From assembly GCF_017873435.1 (NCBI RefSeq), contig NZ_JAGGKG010000001.1:124001-188000 (forward strand): 64,000 nt of DNA, written 5' to 3'. Below, piece after piece: positions 8,395 through 17,987 of this stretch (within the stretch, counting starts at the first letter, position 1; each line of letters opens with the position of its first letter). The position numbers and the translations under genes are program-made. The notes under the pieces were generated by a model that did no database searches, had not been told where the DNA came from, and was given only the letters and a program-made list of their open reading frames with translations. The DNA is from Paenibacillus turicensis. GTDB lineage: Bacteria; Bacillota; Bacilli; Paenibacillales; Paenibacillaceae.

Positions 8395-10156
8395 TTGGAT
8401 TGATATACTCATCCGCTGGATGGAAGATCATTTAGGTTCACTATTTGGCGGAATCTCTTCTGTCATTGAATTTATAGTATCTTGCTTCACTTGGATTTTT
8501 ATGTTGCCACATCCATTATTGTTTATTGCTATTTTAGGGATTATTGCATACGGGATTGGACGTATACCATTAACACTATTTACAGTTATCGGTTTTTTAC
8601 TCGTTGATAATTTAGGTTACTGGACACATACAATGAACACGTTAGGACTCGTTGTTACGTCCGCATTGTTATCCGTCATTATCGGTATTCCGATCGGGAT
8701 TTTATGTGCGTATAGTAAAACACTTCATCGGATTGTTTCACCAATCCTTGACTTTATGCAGACAATGCCAGCATTCGTATACCTCTTACCTGCTGTTTCC
8801 TTTTTCAGCATTGGTGTCGTTCCAGGGGTTATTGCATCAGTAATTTTTGCAATTCCACCTACGATTCGTTTAACGTACCTAGGTATTAAGCAGGTTTCCG
8901 AAGAGCTTGAAGAAGCGGCTGATGCATTTGGATCCACCTCATGGCAAAAGCTTATTAAAGTAGAGCTACCACTTGCGAAATCCACCATGATGGCTGGGGT
9001 TAACCAGACGATTATGTTATCCTTATCGATGGTTGTTATTTCCTCAATGATTGGTGCTGAGGGTGTTGGTGCTGAAGTTTATCGTGCAGTTACACAGCTT
9101 AAAATAGGTCAAGGCTTTGAGGCTGGTTTAGCTGTTGTTGTCCTTGCGATTGTATTAGATCGTTTTACACAAAACTTATTTAAAGCAGGTCATAAAAAGT
9201 CTACTGCTCCAGCTTCTGCGGGGGCTAAAAAGAATAAATTTTCTCGTAAAGCTATCCTAACTGCTACTTGCTTCGCTGTTATCTTAGTTGGTGGTATTAT
9301 CCAAGCTGTAGCACAAAGTGGTGGGTCAGCTAATGTCAATGCTCAGATTCAAGGCACTGGCGAGGTAGGTTCCAAATATAATTATCAGATTATTGGGATT
9401 GATCCAGGTTCAGGGATTATGAAATCAGCAAACAAAGCTTTGACGGATTATGATCTAAAAGGCTGGAAACTAGTAGAAAGCTCTAGTGCAGCGATGACTG
9501 CCACTTTAGATAAAGCGATTCGTAACCAAGATCCAGTTATTATTACTGGCTGGACACCGCACTGGATGTTCACTAAATATGATTTGAAATATTTAGATGA
9601 TCCTAAGAAAACATTTGGTGAAGCGGAAGAAATCCATACCATCGCTCGTCTTGGACTAAAGGAGGATCAACCAGAAGCTTATCAATTCCTGCAAAACTTC
9701 AAATGGACCTCTGACGAAATGGGCGAAATTATGATTGATATTCAAGATGGTAAAAATGCAGCAGATGCGGCAGAAGATTGGGCAAAAGCGCATCCTGAAC
9801 GTGTACAGGAATGGATCAAAGGCATAAAACCTGTACAAGGTAAAAGCTTAAAGCTTAGTTATGTTGCTTGGGACTCTGAAATCGCAAGTACACATTTAAT
9901 CTCATATATTTTAGAACATGAATTAGGCTTTAAAGTTACTGCACTACAGGTTGAGGCTGGACCAATGTGGACAGGAGTCGCTAACGGTGACGTTGATGCC
10001 AGCATTGCAGCATGGCTACCACTTACCCATGGTGACTATTGGGATAAATTTAAAGACCAGCTTGACGACATTGGCGCAAACATGACTGGTGTACGAACAG
10101 GACTTGTAGTTCCTGTTTATGTAGATATTGATTCGATTGAGGATTTAAACAAGTAA
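8369..10156 (+). CDS. opuABC: Fused betaine permease and substrate-binding protein
   Basis: A single polypeptide of about 595 residues joins a ProW-type permease (about residues 1-275, with the EAADAFGSTSWQKLIKVELP coupling loop) to a betaine-binding domain (about 330-595). A hydrophobic anchor near 290-312 links them. Bacillus subtilis has separate OpuAB and OpuAC; fusion is known in Lactococcus OpuABC. Within the binding domain the lobe with GIDPGSGIMKS and GWTPHWMF comes before the lobe with KLSYVAWDSEIAS and GPMWTGVANGD, the reverse of the order in B. subtilis OpuAC as I know it. ATG at 8369 is preferred to 8363 because AAGGAGG at 8353-8359 is too near the latter. It overlaps the ATPase gene by 26 bases. 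Confidence 0.92.
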   Translation: MTPKIPLANWIDILIRWMEDHLGSLFGGISSVIEFIVSCFTWIFMLPHPLLFIAILGIIAYGIGRIPLTLFTVIGFLLVDNLGYWTHTMNTLGLVVTSALLSVIIGIPIGILCAYSKTLHRIVSPILDFMQTMPAFVYLLPAVSFFSIGVVPGVIASVIFAIPPTIRLTYLGIKQVSEELEEAADAFGSTSWQKLIKVELPLAKSTMMAGVNQTIMLSLSMVVISSMIGAEGVGAEVYRAVTQLKIGQGFEAGLAVVVLAIVLDRFTQNLFKAGHKKSTAPASAGAKKNKFSRKAILTATCFAVILVGGIIQAVAQSGGSANVNAQIQGTGEVGSKYNYQIIGIDPGSGIMKSANKALTDYDLKGWKLVESSSAAMTATLDKAIRNQDPVIITGWTPHWMFTKYDLKYLDDPKKTFGEAEEIHTIARLGLKEDQPEAYQFLQNFKWTSDEMGEIMIDIQDGKNAADAAEDWAKAHPERVQEWIKGIKPVQGKSLKLSYVAWDSEIASTHLISYILEHELGFKVTALQVEAGPMWTGVANGDVDASIAAWLPLTHGDYWDKFKDQLDDIGANMTGVRTGLVVPVYVDIDSIEDLNK

Positions 10157-10235
10157 ATAGGCAAACATTTCATTGTTCCACAATCCCTCGTTCCTACGCT
10201 GGTAGGACTGTAGGGGAAAAAAATATATAAACACT

Positions 10236-10266
10236 AAGAAACCATCCCGGGGCGGGATGGTTTCTT
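10236..10266. terminator. Bidirectional terminator between opuABC and the GH42 gene
   Basis: AAGAAACCATCCC and GGGATGGTTTCTT form a perfect 13-base stem around a four- to five-base loop. The A- and T-rich stem ends give U-runs in either direction, and it lies between two convergent genes. Confidence 0.85.
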
Positions 10267-10347
10267 CATATATAAATTAAGAAGAGGGAGTACTATTAAT
10301 ATAAAGCTACTTCCTTAAAATCACCTTACCGTAACCTGAAAATAGCA

Positions 10348-12432
10348 TTAAAATTTAAATTTTGTTGCTCTTTTTAATAGAGTGATACTATAAGGTGATA
10401 GTTTTAGCTCATTTAACTCTTTCTCCGCTTCTTCATCAGAGAACACATACGTATATTTTGCTTTATCTAGTTGAAGTAGCTTCTGTTCAGCGGTATAGTT
10501 TTGGATAAATACATAATCCTGTTCACCATCCCTACGGACATGAGCAGTAACCCCTTTTGGAAGGTGGGTATCTATTGCACGTGTCAGATTGAGCTTATTT
10601 ATCAATACGCTATAAAAATCGTCATAAAATGGGGCTTCAAATCGCGCTGCCATATAATACGCCTCACCTTGACCTAGATGATTAATCGTTAAAGCAGGTC
10701 TCCCTGCGTAAAAATCAGACGCATAGGTGCCAAGTGCCTCAGCACCCTCTAAATGAATTAAGTCACACAATTGAACAGCATCATAATGGGAAGTCAGTCC
10801 AAGCTCATTATTAGCTAGTGGTATTAAGCCATTATATTGATCATCATGTAAGCCATCAATTTCCTCTGACCATATTCCTAACGTTTGACGAAGTGGTCCT
10901 GGGAAGCCACCCAAAAAGCACAAATCATTTTCATTTACAATCCCCGACCAATAGGTAGTTACAAATGTCCCTCCCTGCTCAACAAATTGCTGTATGCGTT
11001 CTCCAACACCTTCCCCTACTAAATAGAGCATCGGCGCAATCACAAGCTTGTATTTAGATAAGTCTGCATTCATGTCGATCACATCTACAGCTATCCCTTG
11101 CTTCCAAAATACTTCGTAATGTTGTTCTACTGTTTCTTCATATTTAATCCCTATATTACGTGGGCCTTGAGCATCCTTCACTGCCCAACGGTTTTCCCAG
11201 TCAAATATAATGGCAACTTCCACAGGTACAGTTGTCCCCACAATTTGTCCCATCTTGGATAAAGCGTTGCCTACGTCAGTTACCTCTTCAAAGACGCGTG
11301 TAAACTCATGCCCAACATGGTCGACAACTGCACCATGTAGCTTTTCACTAGAGCCACGGCTTTTTCTCCATTGGAAATATTGAACACTATCTGATCCATG
11401 TGCAACAGCCTGCAACGAAGATAATAGGTGCATACCTGGACGTTTAAGCTTACTTACATCTTGCCAATTTGTAGCACTTGGAGAGCTTTCCATAAGTAAA
11501 AAAGGTTGTCCTCCCTTCATTGCACGCATGATATCGTGCATCATTGCAGTATGTCTTGCTTGCACAACATCATGCTCTGCATCATGCCAAGTTGGATAGC
11601 TGTCCCATGACAACACATCTAACAGAGGCGCAATTTTGTGGTAATTTAACCCTTCATAAAAACCCATAAAATTAGTTGTCACAGGTAAATCAGCATTATA
11701 TTGCTTTAAAGGCTTAATCTCATGCTTAATAAAGTCAGCGGTCTGATCCGTAACAAAACGACGCCAATCCAAATTCATACCATGCACCTGTGTTTCGCCA
11801 TGTGGAGCAGGTGATTCAACTTGACTCCAGTCCGTAATTGTATGGCTCCAAAATGTTGTCCACCAAGCCTCATTAAGCTCATCCAATGTACCATATTTAT
11901 TTTTTACCCAGTTACGAAAAGCCGCCTGACAGTAGTCACAATGGCATTCTCCACCAAATTCATTGGAAATATGCCAACCAATAACTGCGGGATGCTTGGC
12001 ATAACGCTCTGCTAACCTCGTATTTATAGCTAACACCTTTTCCCGATAAATCGGTGAGCTATAGCAATGGTTATGACGAAAGCCATGTAAATTGCGAATT
12101 CGATTGGCTTCCACCCGTAGCACTTCAGGGTATTTAGCTGACATCCATGCAGGTCTAGCACCACTTGGCGTCGCTAAAAAAGCATAAATCCCATTTTCCG
12201 CAAATGTATTCAAAATCCCATCTAACCACTCAAACGTATATTTGCCTTCCTCTGGCTCTAACGAAACCCATGAAAATATACCGATAGACATCACGTTACA
12301 TTTTGCTAGCTTCATTAAGCGAATGTCCTCCTGCAAAATTTCAGGATACTTCAGCCACTGCTCTGGATTGTAGTCTGCACCATGAAGCATGTGTGGTAGT
12401 TTGTTACTAATCGGTTGGTATTTATGTGCCAT
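10348..12432 (-). CDS. GH42 beta-galactosidase
   Basis: Family GH42 retaining beta-galactosidase of 694 residues, the usual length. The N-terminal TIM barrel contains the acid/base Glu158 in HISNEFGG and the nucleophile Glu315 in LLMESSPSA. Cys123, Cys163, Cys165 and Cys168 (ECHCDYC) match the structural zinc cluster of this family. A trimerisation domain with a type-1 glutamine amidotransferase-like fold (about 395-600) and a small C-terminal beta domain follow. There is no signal peptide, so the enzyme is cytoplasmic. It is the last gene of the minus-strand cluster with the sugar transporter, fitting hydrolysis of imported galactosides such as galactan or arabinogalactan oligomers. AAGGAG lies nine bases before the ATG. 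Confidence 0.95.
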   Translation of the reverse strand: MAHKYQPISNKLPHMLHGADYNPEQWLKYPEILQEDIRLMKLAKCNVMSIGIFSWVSLEPEEGKYTFEWLDGILNTFAENGIYAFLATPSGARPAWMSAKYPEVLRVEANRIRNLHGFRHNHCYSSPIYREKVLAINTRLAERYAKHPAVIGWHISNEFGGECHCDYCQAAFRNWVKNKYGTLDELNEAWWTTFWSHTITDWSQVESPAPHGETQVHGMNLDWRRFVTDQTADFIKHEIKPLKQYNADLPVTTNFMGFYEGLNYHKIAPLLDVLSWDSYPTWHDAEHDVVQARHTAMMHDIMRAMKGGQPFLLMESSPSATNWQDVSKLKRPGMHLLSSLQAVAHGSDSVQYFQWRKSRGSSEKLHGAVVDHVGHEFTRVFEEVTDVGNALSKMGQIVGTTVPVEVAIIFDWENRWAVKDAQGPRNIGIKYEETVEQHYEVFWKQGIAVDVIDMNADLSKYKLVIAPMLYLVGEGVGERIQQFVEQGGTFVTTYWSGIVNENDLCFLGGFPGPLRQTLGIWSEEIDGLHDDQYNGLIPLANNELGLTSHYDAVQLCDLIHLEGAEALGTYASDFYAGRPALTINHLGQGEAYYMAARFEAPFYDDFYSVLINKLNLTRAIDTHLPKGVTAHVRRDGEQDYVFIQNYTAEQKLLQLDKAKYTYVFSDEEAEKELNELKLSPYSITLLKRATKFKF

Positions 12433-12465
12433 AAATGAGCAACTCCTTTTTAAAATTTATTTTGA

Positions 12466-13344
12466 TTAACCCTTCACAGAACCTAAGGTCATTCCTTTAA
12501 CAAAATACTTCTGTAGGAATGGATAGACAATTAAAATGGGGGCACTTCCGATAAAAATCTGTGCCGCTCTCACCGTCGTTTGCGAGATCATTTCCATTTC
12601 CTTTGGATTCATGCTCATCGTGCTCATATCTCGTTTAATAATGACCGTCTGCATAAAGGTCGCGAGTGGATAATCCTTTGCTTCATTTAAATACAACAAG
12701 CCATCAAACCAAGAATTCCAGTGGAACACCATGCTGAACAAGGCAATCGTAGCGATCGAAGGCATAGAAATCGGGAGAAAAATGCGAAATAACGTTTTAA
12801 AATGATTTGCACCATCAATCATTGCCGCTTCCTCTAACTCTTTTGGTATTCCTCTAAAAAAGTTAAGCATTAATATAATGAGAAACGTATTCACCACGCC
12901 TGGAAGCACAAGCACCCAAAAGTTATTCATTAATCCTATTTTTTGAATCACCATATAAAACGGAACAAGTCCTCCATTAAAAATCATGCTAAACACAAAT
13001 AACCACGAATAAATGTTACGTCCTTTAAATTCACTATTTTCCTTAGACAACGGATACGCCGCCAAAAAGGTCACCAATAATATAATTGAGGTTCCAATGA
13101 CTGTTCGTAATACAGATGTCCATAAAGAGCTGACAAATATGGGATTATTCATTGTTTTCTTATACGCTTCAAAGGAAAAACCAACGGGCCATAAGCTCAC
13201 AAGATTAGCATCGGCGGCGGCCTTTGTACTAAACGAGACGGCTAACACATGGATCATGGGGATAATACATAAAATAGCGATAAAGCATAAAAAACACGTA
13301 TTAACGATATTAAAAATGCGATACGGTCGTGATTTGTAATACAT
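12466..13344 (-). CDS. Carbohydrate ABC transporter permease, LplC/YtcP type
   Basis: A 292-residue inner-membrane permease of the MalG/LplC group with six hydrophobic segments. The EAA coupling loop reads EEAAMIDGANHFKTLFRIFLP near residues 185-205. Ending in FVKGMTLGSVKG is typical of YtcP/LplC-like members of Paenibacillus. It sits 29 bases after the companion permease and 33 bases before the beta-galactosidase, so the three form one transcript. No ATP-binding subunit is encoded nearby, which is usual for these systems: a shared MsmX-type ATPase elsewhere in the genome energises them. Confidence 0.92.
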   Translation of the reverse strand: MYYKSRPYRIFNIVNTCFLCFIAILCIIPMIHVLAVSFSTKAAADANLVSLWPVGFSFEAYKKTMNNPIFVSSLWTSVLRTVIGTSIILLVTFLAAYPLSKENSEFKGRNIYSWLFVFSMIFNGGLVPFYMVIQKIGLMNNFWVLVLPGVVNTFLIILMLNFFRGIPKELEEAAMIDGANHFKTLFRIFLPISMPSIATIALFSMVFHWNSWFDGLLYLNEAKDYPLATFMQTVIIKRDMSTMSMNPKEMEMISQTTVRAAQIFIGSAPILIVYPFLQKYFVKGMTLGSVKG

Positions 13345-13373
13345 GGCGCGTTCCTTCTTTCTATTGATCTGTC

Positions 13374-14264
13374 CTAAAAAATACGATAACCTCCATACTT
13401 CTTAGCTAGCTTATAAGAGACCATAATTAAAACCATACTAATCACCGATTTAAATAATCCAACGGCGGTCGCAAAGCCCATTTCGCCATGCTCCAAGGCT
13501 GAACGATATACAAAGGTATCAATAATATCCCCAGTCTGGTAGACAAGTGCATTATATAAATTGAAGATTTGATCAAAGCCAGCATTCAAGACGTTGCCTA
13601 GCGCTAACGTTCCTACTACCATTAGCATCGGAACAAGCGAAGGAACTGTAATGTTTAAGGTCTGCTTCCATCTCCCTGCACCATCTATTTCTGCCGCCTC
13701 ATACAGCGCTGGGTTAATGCCTGCAAGTGCCGCTAGAAACACAATCGTGTTATAGCCAAATTCCTTCCAAACATCAGTCACAATGACTGTAGAGCGAAAC
13801 CAAGCGTTATCCCCAAGAAAGAAATAAGGGCCTAAGCCAAAGGTGCCCAATACACGGTTAACAAGTCCAGTAGTAGATAATAGGTCAATCAAAATACCAC
13901 CTAAAATAACCCAAGATAAAAAGTGTGGTAAATAAACAAGGGTCTGAATCGTTCGCTGGAGTGCCACCTTTCGTATTTCATTTAACAAAATTGCAAACAC
14001 AAATGGGATAAATAAATTAAATATAAGCTTGAGCACAGCAATCACTAATGTGTTCCAAATTACCTGCAAGCTATCCTTACGTTCAAACAAAAAGCGAAAG
14101 TTATCTAAGCCAACCCACTCTGAGCCACTGATCCCCAGCCACGGCTTAAAGTTTTGAAAAGCCATGACGATCCCGCCCATCGGTATGTAGCTAAAAACAA
14201 TTAAGAAGATCACCGCAGGTAGCAGCATGACATGAAATGGCCATGTCTTTTTTAAAGTTTTCAC
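13374..14264 (-). CDS. Carbohydrate ABC transporter permease, LplB/UgpA type
   Basis: The first permease of the pair, MalF/LplB group, about 296 residues with six hydrophobic segments and the coupling loop LYEAAEIDGAGRWKQTLNITVP. GTG at 14264 is chosen as start because AGAGGGGGAAAA lies just upstream and the protein then begins MKTLKKTWPF like its relatives; the longer frame to 14312 would add sixteen atypical residues. The MGGIVMAFQNFKPWLG segment is characteristic of Paenibacillus LplB-like proteins that import oligosaccharides. It partners the next permease and the binding lipoprotein upstream. Confidence 0.91.
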   Translation of the reverse strand: MKTLKKTWPFHVMLLPAVIFLIVFSYIPMGGIVMAFQNFKPWLGISGSEWVGLDNFRFLFERKDSLQVIWNTLVIAVLKLIFNLFIPFVFAILLNEIRKVALQRTIQTLVYLPHFLSWVILGGILIDLLSTTGLVNRVLGTFGLGPYFFLGDNAWFRSTVIVTDVWKEFGYNTIVFLAALAGINPALYEAAEIDGAGRWKQTLNITVPSLVPMLMVVGTLALGNVLNAGFDQIFNLYNALVYQTGDIIDTFVYRSALEHGEMGFATAVGLFKSVISMVLIMVSYKLAKKYGGYRIF

Positions 14265-14313
14265 CCTTTTTCCCCCTCTCTTAAAACTGCATTTTATTTG
14301 CATAAAAATCACA

Positions 14314-14341
14314 TGCTAAAGCGTTTTATATTGCGATTATA
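14314..14341 (-). promoter_or_regulatory. Candidate promoter and cre-like site for the permease-GH42 genes
   Basis: On the minus strand TATAAT (14341-14336) lies about 70 bases before the permease start, followed by ATAAAACGCTTTAGC (14328-14314), which is close to a CcpA cre site. A -35 box is not convincing. It would allow the permease genes to be transcribed apart from the binding-protein gene. Confidence 0.4.
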
Positions 14342-14437
14342 TCAAGGCCTCTTCTTACTCAAACAGTACAGAAAAGCAATATAAATGGTACAAAAGCAAC
14401 CACTTTTCCACACCAAAATCCAACCAAAAATAAACAA

Positions 14438-14476
14438 ACAAAAAGCATACGGAATCGACTTCCATATGCTTTGTTT
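14438..14476 (-). terminator. Intra-cluster terminator after the sugar-binding protein gene
   Basis: AAAGCATATGGAA pairs with TTCCGTATGCTTT on the minus strand, followed by TTTGTTTG. It ends the binding-protein transcript or lets only part of it through to the permeases, a common way of making more binding protein than permease. Confidence 0.75.
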
Positions 14477-14479
14477 TAG

Positions 14480-16171
14480 TTATTTGTTCACATCACGATA
14501 CCAAGTGTTAACCTCTTCTGTAATTTGGTCACCACCGCCTGCCTTCCACGTCTCCACAAATTTATCAAAGGAATCCACAGGACTTTTGCTATATATAATT
14601 TCGTTGAACGCTTGATTTTCCATTTTATTTAAGTAATCCAAATTAGATTTCATCGTTTGTGTTGTTGGGCCAGTAAACATATTTTTAAAGGAAATCTCCT
14701 CTTGTGAAAGCAATACTTTTGCCGCCGCAGGAGTCTCCGCTCCATAATTAACTGCAACATCCTTTTCTAATTTACTTTCTGGCGCCTTTCCTTCTGCCAA
14801 ATTAAGCAATGCCTTCATCTGAGCATCTGGAATACGTGCGCCATCTCGAACTAACAAATAACGAACAACATTGACATAACCACCTTCAATTTCTTCGATC
14901 GGCATCTGCTTACCATTGGCATCTAGCTGATAGTCATAACCTTCAAATAGTCCATTGTCATAAGGACTTCCTGGTGCTGGGTTTGCATAATTATCAAACA
15001 AATAGTTTTGATACGTAAAAAACGCTTCTGGATGTGCCATATCCTTTTTAATTAAAACAACCCCATTTACAAATTGCGTGCCATGACGCATCGCTTTTCC
15101 TTCAGGGCCATAAGGGATCGGAATCGGCTTCCAGACTGCATCCTTGGCATTTTTTACTGTATCCTTTAGTGGCCATCCACTCATCCAGTACGGACCAGGT
15201 ATGATTCCCGCTGTACCCGCAACGGCAGGCTCCGCTGTTTTGTTTTCATCCCATAAAGCAGCCTCCTGCGGAATATAGCCCTTTTTCAGCCATTCGCTTA
15301 GCTTCGCTAAGCCTTGCTTCATACCAGGATGAATCGAGCCATATTCTAGCTTGCCATCACTACTTAAATTCCATTGCTGTGGTAATGTGCCATATGCCCC
15401 AAATACCCACGATGGATCACCCATCCACGTATTCATGGAGGTTTTAAAGCCAAGGCTAAGCGGTATTACCTTGTCTGGTGCTAATCCATCTGGATTTTGA
15501 TTTTTAAAGGCTTCCATTACCTTTTCGAGCTCATCTATACTTTTAGGCGCCTCTAGCTTCAATTTATCTAACCAATCCTGACGAATCCATAACAGATAGT
15601 CATTGTTATAGGCATAATCCAGCACTGGAATCCCCATTCTTTTGCCATCACGGCTATATTGATTCCAAATGTTAGGGTCTTGCTCCATTGCTTTTTTCCA
15701 AGTCTCTGATGCGTATTTATCAAACAGCGGACCAACCTCCTGATACATTCCAGAGTCGATCAAATCTTGTGCTAACAAATTATCTCCCACCGTTACAATT
15801 TCCGGCATTTCTTGCCCTGAGGACATCGCTAATCTTAGCTTTGTTGCAAATGCATTATTGGTATCTGTAACCGACCATAACGATTTAATGTTAATTCCGA
15901 ATTTTTCCTTCGCCCATTTGGTCGCAACATTGTTTTCCATTGACTCCCCATTTTTGAATCTAAGCTCTGGATCAATCCCCCATGCTGTTGTAATCGTAAC
16001 CTCTGGTTCATATTTTTCTTTGTATTGATTTTCAACTGTGGGTTTACTTGCCTCTGATTTTCCATCATTACTATTACTTTTACCGCCACCACAGCCTGTA
16101 AGCATCAGTGCTAAAGACGTAGTTACAGCAAGGAGCGTTAGCCATCTTTTTGAAGCTTGGCTTCCTTTCAT
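14480..16171 (-). CDS. Extracellular sugar-binding lipoprotein
   Basis: A 563-residue solute-binding protein of the LplA-like family that delivers oligosaccharides to the permeases downstream. The N-terminus is a lipoprotein signal: positively charged start, hydrophobic stretch, and lipobox LTGC with Cys27, followed by a flexible GGGKSNSND linker. The body has the two-lobe type-1 family features and is rich in Trp, as expected for sugar stacking; long 550-residue members of this kind are typical of Paenibacillus. Start ATG at 16171 follows AAAGGGGGAACC. It lies between the response regulator and the permeases on the same strand, and ends at a hairpin. The exact sugar is unknown; the linked GH42 suggests galactosides. 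Confidence 0.9.
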   Translation of the reverse strand: MKGSQASKRWLTLLAVTTSLALMLTGCGGGKSNSNDGKSEASKPTVENQYKEKYEPEVTITTAWGIDPELRFKNGESMENNVATKWAKEKFGINIKSLWSVTDTNNAFATKLRLAMSSGQEMPEIVTVGDNLLAQDLIDSGMYQEVGPLFDKYASETWKKAMEQDPNIWNQYSRDGKRMGIPVLDYAYNNDYLLWIRQDWLDKLKLEAPKSIDELEKVMEAFKNQNPDGLAPDKVIPLSLGFKTSMNTWMGDPSWVFGAYGTLPQQWNLSSDGKLEYGSIHPGMKQGLAKLSEWLKKGYIPQEAALWDENKTAEPAVAGTAGIIPGPYWMSGWPLKDTVKNAKDAVWKPIPIPYGPEGKAMRHGTQFVNGVVLIKKDMAHPEAFFTYQNYLFDNYANPAPGSPYDNGLFEGYDYQLDANGKQMPIEEIEGGYVNVVRYLLVRDGARIPDAQMKALLNLAEGKAPESKLEKDVAVNYGAETPAAAKVLLSQEEISFKNMFTGPTTQTMKSNLDYLNKMENQAFNEIIYSKSPVDSFDKFVETWKAGGGDQITEEVNTWYRDVNK

Positions 16172-16310
16172 ATCTAGGTTCCCCCTTTATTATATTGGTT
16201 ACCTCTTCATTATAGGTGTGGCAAGGGAATCCAGACTATGTCATAAAATCAAGATTTCTGCACCTTTAGAAACTATTTCATCCTTCATGTCAAATCTATA
16301 AACTTATACA

Positions 16311-17987
16311 CTAATCTCTAAATTCATTTGGGGTCATTCCATAATGCTTTTTAAACATTTTGCTAAAATATTGCGGGTTTTGGTACCCAAGCTCATTTGT
16401 GATTTCATATATCTTTTTATTCGTATGCTTAAGTAAATATAGTGCACGCTCCATTCTCATCCGAATCATATAATCACCCAAGCCTTCGCCTGTTTCAGCC
16501 TTATAAATTTTAGATAAATATACAGGGTGCATATAGACTTGATCTGCGATTGCCTTGACTGATAATGCTTGTCCATGACTTGCGGTCACTATATCCTGTA
16601 CCTGGGCAATAATATGTCTACGATTTTGTATGCCATCTTGGTCACTTAGTTCAACCTGGAGCTTACTTAACATTTTAATAGCCCACGTCTTTAGCTTGCT
16701 TGGTGCTTGAATAAGCTGATTTGCAAACAAAAAATCAAAGCCTGTTGGATCCATTTCGTGAATCAGGTTCCCTTGTTTGTGTGCGATATACATAAAGGCG
16801 TTTGTAACACATAAATAAAGCTCATACATGTGGTTACGCGATAAGGGCACCTGCTCTATAGCATCAAAAACAAAGTTTAGCTTTGACTCTGCCGCCTCCC
16901 ATTGTCTTGTTTCTAAAAGTTGTGTCAGCATTGGTGGCTTATACAACTCATCTAGCACCTGTGAGGCAGATTGTTCCGCCCACTTGTCTCTTTTTTGATC
17001 CATAAAAATAATGGCATGATCCTCAGGACCAGACAACACAAGCGAACCCAAGCTACGCCAATACACCTGTGGTAAATCAGCAAATGAAAAGGAGGAAGAT
17101 ACAACAATGGACATCACCCCTTGTAAAAAGCGCTGGACATGCATTTGAAATAATTCAATTTGCGTTACTATATTCATATTCATGTGCTGTGTCCTAGACC
17201 GCTTATGTAGCTCGTAAAGCTCGTATGGTTCGTATGGCTCGTGTAGCTTGTATAGCTCTTGTCTCTCCTGTAGAAACATCACTAAGCATTCATGGGGTCC
17301 CCTACCAAACCATACATGGTATGACGTACCAAATACTTCTTCGGCGATATTCCCAACAGCAAAATCCATCAAATCTAATGACTGCTGATCCAAGCTGGCA
17401 GGTCTGCCGCTAAGGCGTATAAGTAACATCATCATCGACTGACGAGGATCAATCTCAATCTCGTAGGCTTCAAGCTGCTCTGCTAATGCTTTTACCGTCA
17501 TTTCTCGTCCTAATAACAAATCATGCATTACATTTTCACGCAAAATTTTATAGTCTGATTTTCGGCTATATAATAAACGATGGTATTGATCAAATTCATC
17601 CCACTGTGTACGGATAACGCCAATCGCCGATGATAATGCGGTCATAAATTCTTCATCATTCACTGGCTTAAGTATGTAGTCAATTGCTTTGAGCTGAATC
17701 GCTTTTTTGGTGTATTCAAAATCACTATGACCTGTAAGTAAAATACAGCGAATGTGTGCCCAGCGTTGATTGATTTCATCAATAAGCTCAAGACCACTCA
17801 TCCCAGGCATACGTATATCTGTTACAACAATATCAATAGCATTATTTTCAAGAATATGTAAGGCCTCCTTACCCGAGGCTGCCCGAAACACAGACGTTAT
17901 CCCCAGCTCTGCCCAAGGAATCGTTACTTGTAAACTTTCCGTCACATACGTTTCATCATCAACTAATAAAATATCAATCAAAACCAT
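16311..17987 (-). CDS. AraC-type response regulator, YesN family
   Basis: A 558-residue transcription factor. The N-terminal receiver domain (1-120) has the acidic pair Asp10/Asp11, phosphoacceptor Asp57 in VVTDIRMPG and Lys107 in LKPVN. A long middle region (about 130-440) follows, and two AraC helix-turn-helix units end the protein (about 455-558, with YQNPQYFSKMFKKHYGMTPNEFR). Residues 245-263 are an odd low-complexity stretch of Glu, Tyr, Pro and Leu encoded by a short tandem repeat. The gene overlaps the sensor kinase by 14 bases. YesN-type regulators usually activate the adjacent binding-protein and permease genes, which is the expected target here. Confidence 0.92.
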   Translation of the reverse strand: MVLIDILLVDDETYVTESLQVTIPWAELGITSVFRAASGKEALHILENNAIDIVVTDIRMPGMSGLELIDEINQRWAHIRCILLTGHSDFEYTKKAIQLKAIDYILKPVNDEEFMTALSSAIGVIRTQWDEFDQYHRLLYSRKSDYKILRENVMHDLLLGREMTVKALAEQLEAYEIEIDPRQSMMMLLIRLSGRPASLDQQSLDLMDFAVGNIAEEVFGTSYHVWFGRGPHECLVMFLQERQELYKLHEPYEPYELYELHKRSRTQHMNMNIVTQIELFQMHVQRFLQGVMSIVVSSSFSFADLPQVYWRSLGSLVLSGPEDHAIIFMDQKRDKWAEQSASQVLDELYKPPMLTQLLETRQWEAAESKLNFVFDAIEQVPLSRNHMYELYLCVTNAFMYIAHKQGNLIHEMDPTGFDFLFANQLIQAPSKLKTWAIKMLSKLQVELSDQDGIQNRRHIIAQVQDIVTASHGQALSVKAIADQVYMHPVYLSKIYKAETGEGLGDYMIRMRMERALYLLKHTNKKIYEITNELGYQNPQYFSKMFKKHYGMTPNEFRD

